Shown here: positions 9,001-11,422 of the stretch, piece after piece
Layout: each line of letters starts with the position of its first letter
How positions within the stretch are numbered: the first letter of the stretch is position 1
Source of the DNA: Euperipatoides rowelli
Lineage: Eukaryota > Onychophora > Udeonychophora > Euonychophora > Peripatopsidae
Length of the DNA: 11,422 nt
Strand: one strand, 5' to 3'
Assembly (NCBI GenBank): GCA_003024985.2
Contig: PXIH01S0002234.1
Program-made: the position numbers and the translations under genes
Notes under the pieces: generated by a model
The model's database searches: none
Seen by the model: only the letters and a program-made list of their open reading frames with translations
Told to the model about the DNA's origin: nothing

Positions 9001-11399
9001 AATTAGAATTAGATTTACTTCCAATAATAAAAATGTCAAAGAAAAACTTTGTCAAACCTTAATTTCAATGAATATTTGTTTGGTGGTTAACATGCTAAAT
9101 GTATGTTATTTGAATAGACTCTAAGCAAAGAGTTGCTGAATAAACGTATAATAATAATAATACAGTAATAATAATAAATGCATTGCTGTATAGATATTAT
9201 TAAAGGATGCTATTCTTTTTTAATTGGCATTTTATTTTTCTTTGTTAGAATATATGAGGCCGCAAATTGTAACTGTTAGCAAAGCTGTATATGGTGTTAC
9301 AGTAGATCCACATTGCGAACATCGACTAGCATCTTTTGCCGAAGTAATGGTCTTTTTATTTATGGACTAATGTACTAAGTTGTCTATTAAAAATTTTTTT
9401 TTTTTGTTTTGTTTTTTAAATTTAACTATTATAATAAAAAACTAAATAGAATCATTTAATATATTTTAATTATTCTTTCAACATTTTTTTATTTTTTTAG
9501 AATACTGTTTGTGTCTGGGATACCAGAAATTTTGAAAAGCCAATATCCTTTTATAAAGTTATATGCAATATATATACTGTATATATTTTTTCTATTTTCG
9601 ATTACCGGTATTTGTTTAAAATATAAATATATTTTAAATTGTCAAAGAAAATATACAGTCTATTTGTAAATCTTTATAATTCTTTGGCAAACATTTCATT
9701 TCATCATTTTAATTTTAGATTTATTTCTAAAATGTTAGATGGTTAACTTTTTTTTACTGTATATACAGTATACTGTATATTTATTAATAAAATATTAGCT
9801 AATAAAAAGTTAGAAAATTCTAATATTTTTATGCAGCAGTTGACAGTCAAAACTTCACAGAAATGTTTATCACTATATTAAAAAAAAAAAAAAAAACATT
9901 ATACAGTACTGTACATTTAAACCTCACTCACTAGAAAGCTAGATTCAAAGATATAAAATTAATGGGTATTTAATTTTTAAAAAATAAACATTAGATTGAA
10001 AATCCTGATGATGATATGAAACATGGTGGAACTCATTGTATCCATAATTTTAAACCCTCAGTGCCAAATTCTTAAAACTAAGATAATTTTTATACACAAA
10101 GATTAAAAAAAATATTGCATGTGATTGTATTTCAATGCTAAACATATTTGCATTTCGATCAATGACATATTCATGAATATTGTACATTGATATTTAATGT
10201 GGCTACGTTATGATAAGCACTGGTGGTATCCTAATTTTAGGTTTAGACAAAGTCCTTATTGCAATGCATTGCACTCTAATGTACTAATTTTATTTTAATT
10301 TTGTGGGTATCTTTAAATAATAATTACTGTAAATAACTTATCTTCCTTAATGATACTTTACCTGAATTTAACTGAAAATCGACAAATTGTAAGGGTGGCC
10401 TGGTGTCCCTCGAGGTAAAACTTTTAATATTCCTAATATTTAACTTTATAATGTCCACTATATACAGTATACTGTATATAATATTAAATTTATTACGTTA
10501 TTTAGATTTGCTGTGGCTGTGAAACTGATAGGAATTCCTTAACTTTCATTTACAGTATATATTTTGAAACATTTTTTTTTCCTGCAAAAGAATAAGATGG
10601 TTATGTTATTTATTTTGAACATTAACAGTATGTCTTAATAAAAATAAACTTTTTTTTTAAATATCCATCCAATTATTTCTTGTACCTACACAACATTTAC
10701 ATAGAAATCATTATTAGAATTCCCCGCTTTTTTTAAAAAAAAATTGTTTGCCTTTAATTAACTTCTTTAATAGTTATTCATACATATTTAATATTGCTAA
10801 TCTTGGCTATAATAAAGTATTTTTGTAAATATAATTTGTAACTAAGGGATCTTTTCTTGGTTCCCTCTACATAATTTTATTCTCTAATTTTTTTTTTCTA
10901 AAATTAATATTTTAATGTACAAATGAACAGGGATATTTACTGTATTTATTATAATGAAAGTTTAAAATACCTAGATAGTTCGTGGGCTTCACCCCTTCAG
11001 TTTATCATCTTAAATATTTCAATAGTAGAAAATACAGTAATTTAATCGGAAACATAATACTAAAAACGGATTTTTATATAGGCTACTGTAAGTTAGAGAT
11101 TAGAATTGGTCACTATCAGCTTTCAAAGCTACTATCATATTTTTTTTTATTCTAAATGAATTGAGCCTCCAGAAATTAACACATGATATGGTCATTAAAA
11201 ATATTTACATAATTTAAAAAAATTGTTTCATTTAATTTTTTTTTTACTTGTGAAAAATATAATTTACTCATTTGGTTTGCAGAGTATATAAATATTTAAA
11301 AATAAAGTTTATTCATTATAGGTATGGTCTTCTTAGTACCCTGGGTAGAGATAGTAGCAACATTAAATTGTATGATGTTCAACATGCCAATATTGGTTG
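5778..11399 (+). CDS. mios: Mios (missing oocyte) gene, internal part, five exons
   Basis: Mios is a GATOR2 subunit (yeast Sea4 counterpart). GATOR2 opposes GATOR1 and so permits amino-acid signalling to mTORC1 at the lysosome; in Drosophila the gene is known for oocyte fate. Exons are 5778-6045, 9249-9343, 9501-9542, 10362-10414 and 11322-11399, giving about 178 codons without a stop. They cover roughly four WD40 blades, ending LIWD, IFDLR, VCVWD and IKLYD, equivalent to about residues 130-310 of vertebrate MIOS. Intron phases are 1, 0, 0 and 2, and every junction restores a conserved residue. The N-terminal blades, the C-terminal alpha-solenoid and the zinc-binding RING-like end lie outside the window. 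Recognition rests on remembered family motifs such as AAGLDK, KPLxELG, KAVxGVTVDP, FEKP and VAWCPxR. No promoter is in view. Confidence 0.93.
6476..7000 (+). repeat. Copy 1 of an intronic diverged direct duplication
   Basis: Shares in order with 8261-8545: AATGGACCGTTAG (6476), TCATATG (about 6518), then a longer block from GAATAAATTAG (about 6832) through GCAAGGAAG, TGTTTAC and ATAATTCATCAG, to AACTAAAGACAGCTAGTTATTCC. By eye the best block (about 95 bases from 6832) is near 70% identical. About 250 bases between the second and third landmark have no partner in copy 2. This is probably a pair of old non-autonomous elements of one family. Confidence 0.6.
7812..7950 (+). pseudogene. Possible hAT-like transposase relic
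   Basis: One reading frame gives LRKTYSQF, then IYQNMRR, stop, SQRK, stop, and IIIADEMTDCKCRTVFFFVL. The spacing from LRK to a hydrophobic strand ending in D-E-x-T-D recalls the start of the catalytic domain in hAT-like transposases, where I/V-x-x-DETTD carries a catalytic Asp. Both parts lie in the same frame with two intervening stops, which favours a common origin over chance. The flanks do not extend the match convincingly, so this remains tentative. Confidence 0.4.
8261..8545 (+). repeat. Copy 2 of an intronic diverged direct duplication
   Basis: Shorter partner of 6476-7000, in the same orientation: AATGGACCGATAG (8261), TCATATG (about 8302), GAATAAATTAG (about 8359), GCAAGGAAG, TGTTTAC, ATAATTAATCAG and TAACTAAAAATCAGTTATTTCC. 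The space between the first and third landmark is about 98 bases against about 356 in copy 1, so one copy gained or the other lost DNA. Confidence 0.6.
9147..9178. repeat. AAT microsatellite split by a TACAGTA heptamer
   Basis: ATAATAATAATA is followed by CAGTA and then AATAATAATAAAT. The trinucleotide run is interrupted exactly by a TACAGTA unit at 9161-9167, as if five bases had been added at a TA inside the run. Confidence 0.75.
9249..9343 (+). CDS. mios: mios exon B (WD40 blade)
   Basis: Two bases complete a Glu codon, followed by 31 codons reading YMRPQIVTVSKAVYGVTVD, then PHCEHRLASFAE. The KAVxGVTVDP and LASF.E motifs are hallmarks of Mios between its DLR and VxVWD elements. The acceptor is TTAG at 9248 and the donor is GTAATG at 9344, in phase 0. 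Confidence 0.94.
9344..9500 (+). other. mios intron, 157 bases, phase 0, U2-type
   Basis: Short GT...AG intron with donor GTAATG and a long pyrimidine tract before TTTAG (9500). It joins ...SFAE to NTVCVWD. It consists of T- and A-runs only; nothing else is seen. Confidence 0.9.
9501..9542 (+). CDS. mios: mios exon C (42-base micro-exon)
   Basis: Fourteen codons, NTVCVWDTRNFEKP, supply the WD end of a propeller blade and the conserved FEKP loop. The exon ends at Pro in phase 0 directly before ATATCCTTTT, a U12-class donor. If the reading is continued without splicing it gives ISFYK and then unrelated residues, which do not fit Mios. Confidence 0.9.
9755..9780. repeat. Overlapping palindromes built from TACWGTA
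   Basis: TACTGTATATACAGTA (9755-9770) is a perfect palindrome, and it overlaps a second perfect 20-bp palindrome at 9761-9780. Three TACWGTA heptamers are packed at 9755, 9764 and 9771. This lies inside the AT-AC intron. Confidence 0.85.
9902..9913. repeat. 12-bp palindrome of two overlapping TACWGTA units
   Basis: TACAGTACTGTA reads the same on both strands. It consists of TACAGTA and TACTGTA sharing the central TA. This is the form expected if one excision scar arose inside another, though chance in AT-rich DNA is possible. Confidence 0.8.
10362..10414 (+). CDS. mios: mios exon D (53 bases)
   Basis: Seventeen codons plus two bases: LNLTENRQIVRVAWCPS and the first two bases of an Arg codon. 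VAWCPxR is a strongly conserved Mios motif at the start of a WD40 blade. The upstream boundary is AC rather than AG. A TGA in the same frame overlaps the alternative AC at 10356, so 10361 is the only workable intron end. The donor is GTAAAA at 10415. Confidence 0.9.
10415..11321 (+). other. mios intron, 907 bases, phase 2, U2-type
   Basis: Donor GTAAAA and acceptor ATTATAG. It splits an Arg codon (AG then G). It contains the 22-bp palindrome at 10459-10480 and four further TACWGTA heptamers (10551, 10938, 11033, 11084); the rest is plain AT-rich sequence. Confidence 0.88.
10459..10480. repeat. Perfect 22-bp palindrome
   Basis: Core ACAGTATACTGT flanked symmetrically by TATAT on the left and ATATA on the right. 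It contains TACAGTA (10463) and TACTGTA (10470) back to back, and is the same motif as the arms at 1973-2014. Confidence 0.9.
11322..11399 (+). CDS. mios: mios exon E (WD40 blade), last exon in window
   Basis: One base completes Arg, then 25 codons read YGLLSTLGRDSSNIKLYDVQ and HANIG, plus two bases. It follows WCPSR directly, as in Mios orthologues (WCPTR.GLLATL.RDS), and ends the fourth blade seen here with IKLYDVQH. The donor is probably GTAATC at 11400. If translation continued, TGG and then TAA would end it at once, so an exon end here is required. The rest of the gene is beyond the window. Confidence 0.92.
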
Positions 11400-11422
11400 G
11401 TAATCCTCTTTAGTTTTTAATT

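Larger units (their letters stand above)
6046..9248 (+). other. mios intron, 3203 bases, phase 1, U2-type
   Basis: GT...AG intron between exons A and B with donor GTAAAC and acceptor TTTGTTAG. The one base left in exon A (G) and the first two of exon B (AA) form a Glu codon. Contents: a diverged direct duplication (6476-7000 against 8261-8545), a possible hAT-like relic at 7812-7950, a short AAT microsatellite at 9147-9178 and otherwise AT-rich DNA. One ambiguous base is at 7394. No separate gene or RNA is seen inside. Confidence 0.85.
9543..10361 (+). other. U12-type AT-AC intron of mios, 819 bases, phase 0
   Basis: The donor ATATCCTTTT (9543-9552) matches the minor-spliceosome 5' consensus. 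TTCCTTAAT at 10343-10351 matches the U12 branch-site consensus TTCCTTRAY. The intron ends in AC at 10360-10361, 11 bases after the likely branch A (10350), and has no polypyrimidine tract there. Splicing joins FEKP to LNLTENRQIVRVAWCPSR in frame. The interior is AT-rich and carries palindromes at 9755-9780 and 9902-9913. Confidence 0.9.

Noticed and set aside
9558-9563. GTTATA as an ordinary GT donor for exon C
   Set aside because: It is a weak donor, adds ISFYK after the conserved FEKP, and no AG acceptor restores the VAWCPSR frame, whereas the AT-AC pair does so exactly.
11400-11409. GTAATCCTCT as a U12-type GT donor after exon E
   Set aside because: The U12 consensus needs GTATCCTT with fixed spacing. 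An extra A shifts ATCC by one base, so an ordinary U2 donor is the simpler reading.
1-11422. tRNA, rRNA, CRISPR or bacterial-type operon structure
   Set aside because: No cloverleaf, ribosomal or spaced-repeat pattern was seen. The spliced gene and transposon content mark the DNA as animal nuclear.

Overview
This is a fragment of an AT-rich animal genome, most likely an insect with long introns. It holds one recognisable host gene on the + strand. Five coding exons at 5778-11399 encode the middle of the N-terminal WD40 propeller of Mios (missing oocyte), a subunit of the GATOR2 complex that relieves GATOR1 inhibition of mTORC1. The translated pieces join in frame across four introns and follow the conserved Mios order: LAAGLDK...LIWD, KPLIELG, DLR, KAVYGVTVDPH, LASF.E, VCVWDTRNFEKP, VAWCPSR, YGLLSTL.RDS, IKLYDVQH. 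The start of the gene lies left of the window, since no upstream exon could be found in 1-5777. The remainder lies to the right.

Layout. 1-106 is a GC-rich edge patch with four CCGGAA motifs. 683-750 is a GATA/GA-rich microsatellite. 751-1722 is a decayed mariner transposon with a 5' terminal-repeat-like end. 1745-3960 is AT-rich non-coding DNA with a hairpin and two different degenerate tandem-repeat blocks (2858-3278 and 3633-3958). About 3952-5610 is a decayed pogo/Tigger-type transposon whose transposase reads on the - strand. The five mios exons follow, separated by introns of 3203, 157, 819 and 907 bases. The first of these introns carries a possible hAT-like relic and a diverged direct duplication.

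Two observations stand out. The third mios intron in the window (9543-10361) has every mark of a minor-spliceosome (U12-type) AT-AC intron: donor ATATCCTTTT, branch site TTCCTTAAT 11 bases before the end, terminal AC, and no polypyrimidine tract. Only these ends give a continuous Mios reading frame. Second, the heptamer TACAGTA/TACTGTA occurs about 25 times by hand count, roughly nine times what base composition predicts, and is partly nested in palindromes. It equals the canonical excision scar of Tc1-like transposons whose ends begin CAG, although a simple AT-repeat origin is not excluded.

The host assignment is by inference. The combination of mariner of the GVQW3-like class, a pogo element of the KFVFPD-tail class and a Mios orthologue fits insects, but no species can be named. 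Three isolated N bases (593, 1666, 7394) point to a draft assembly.
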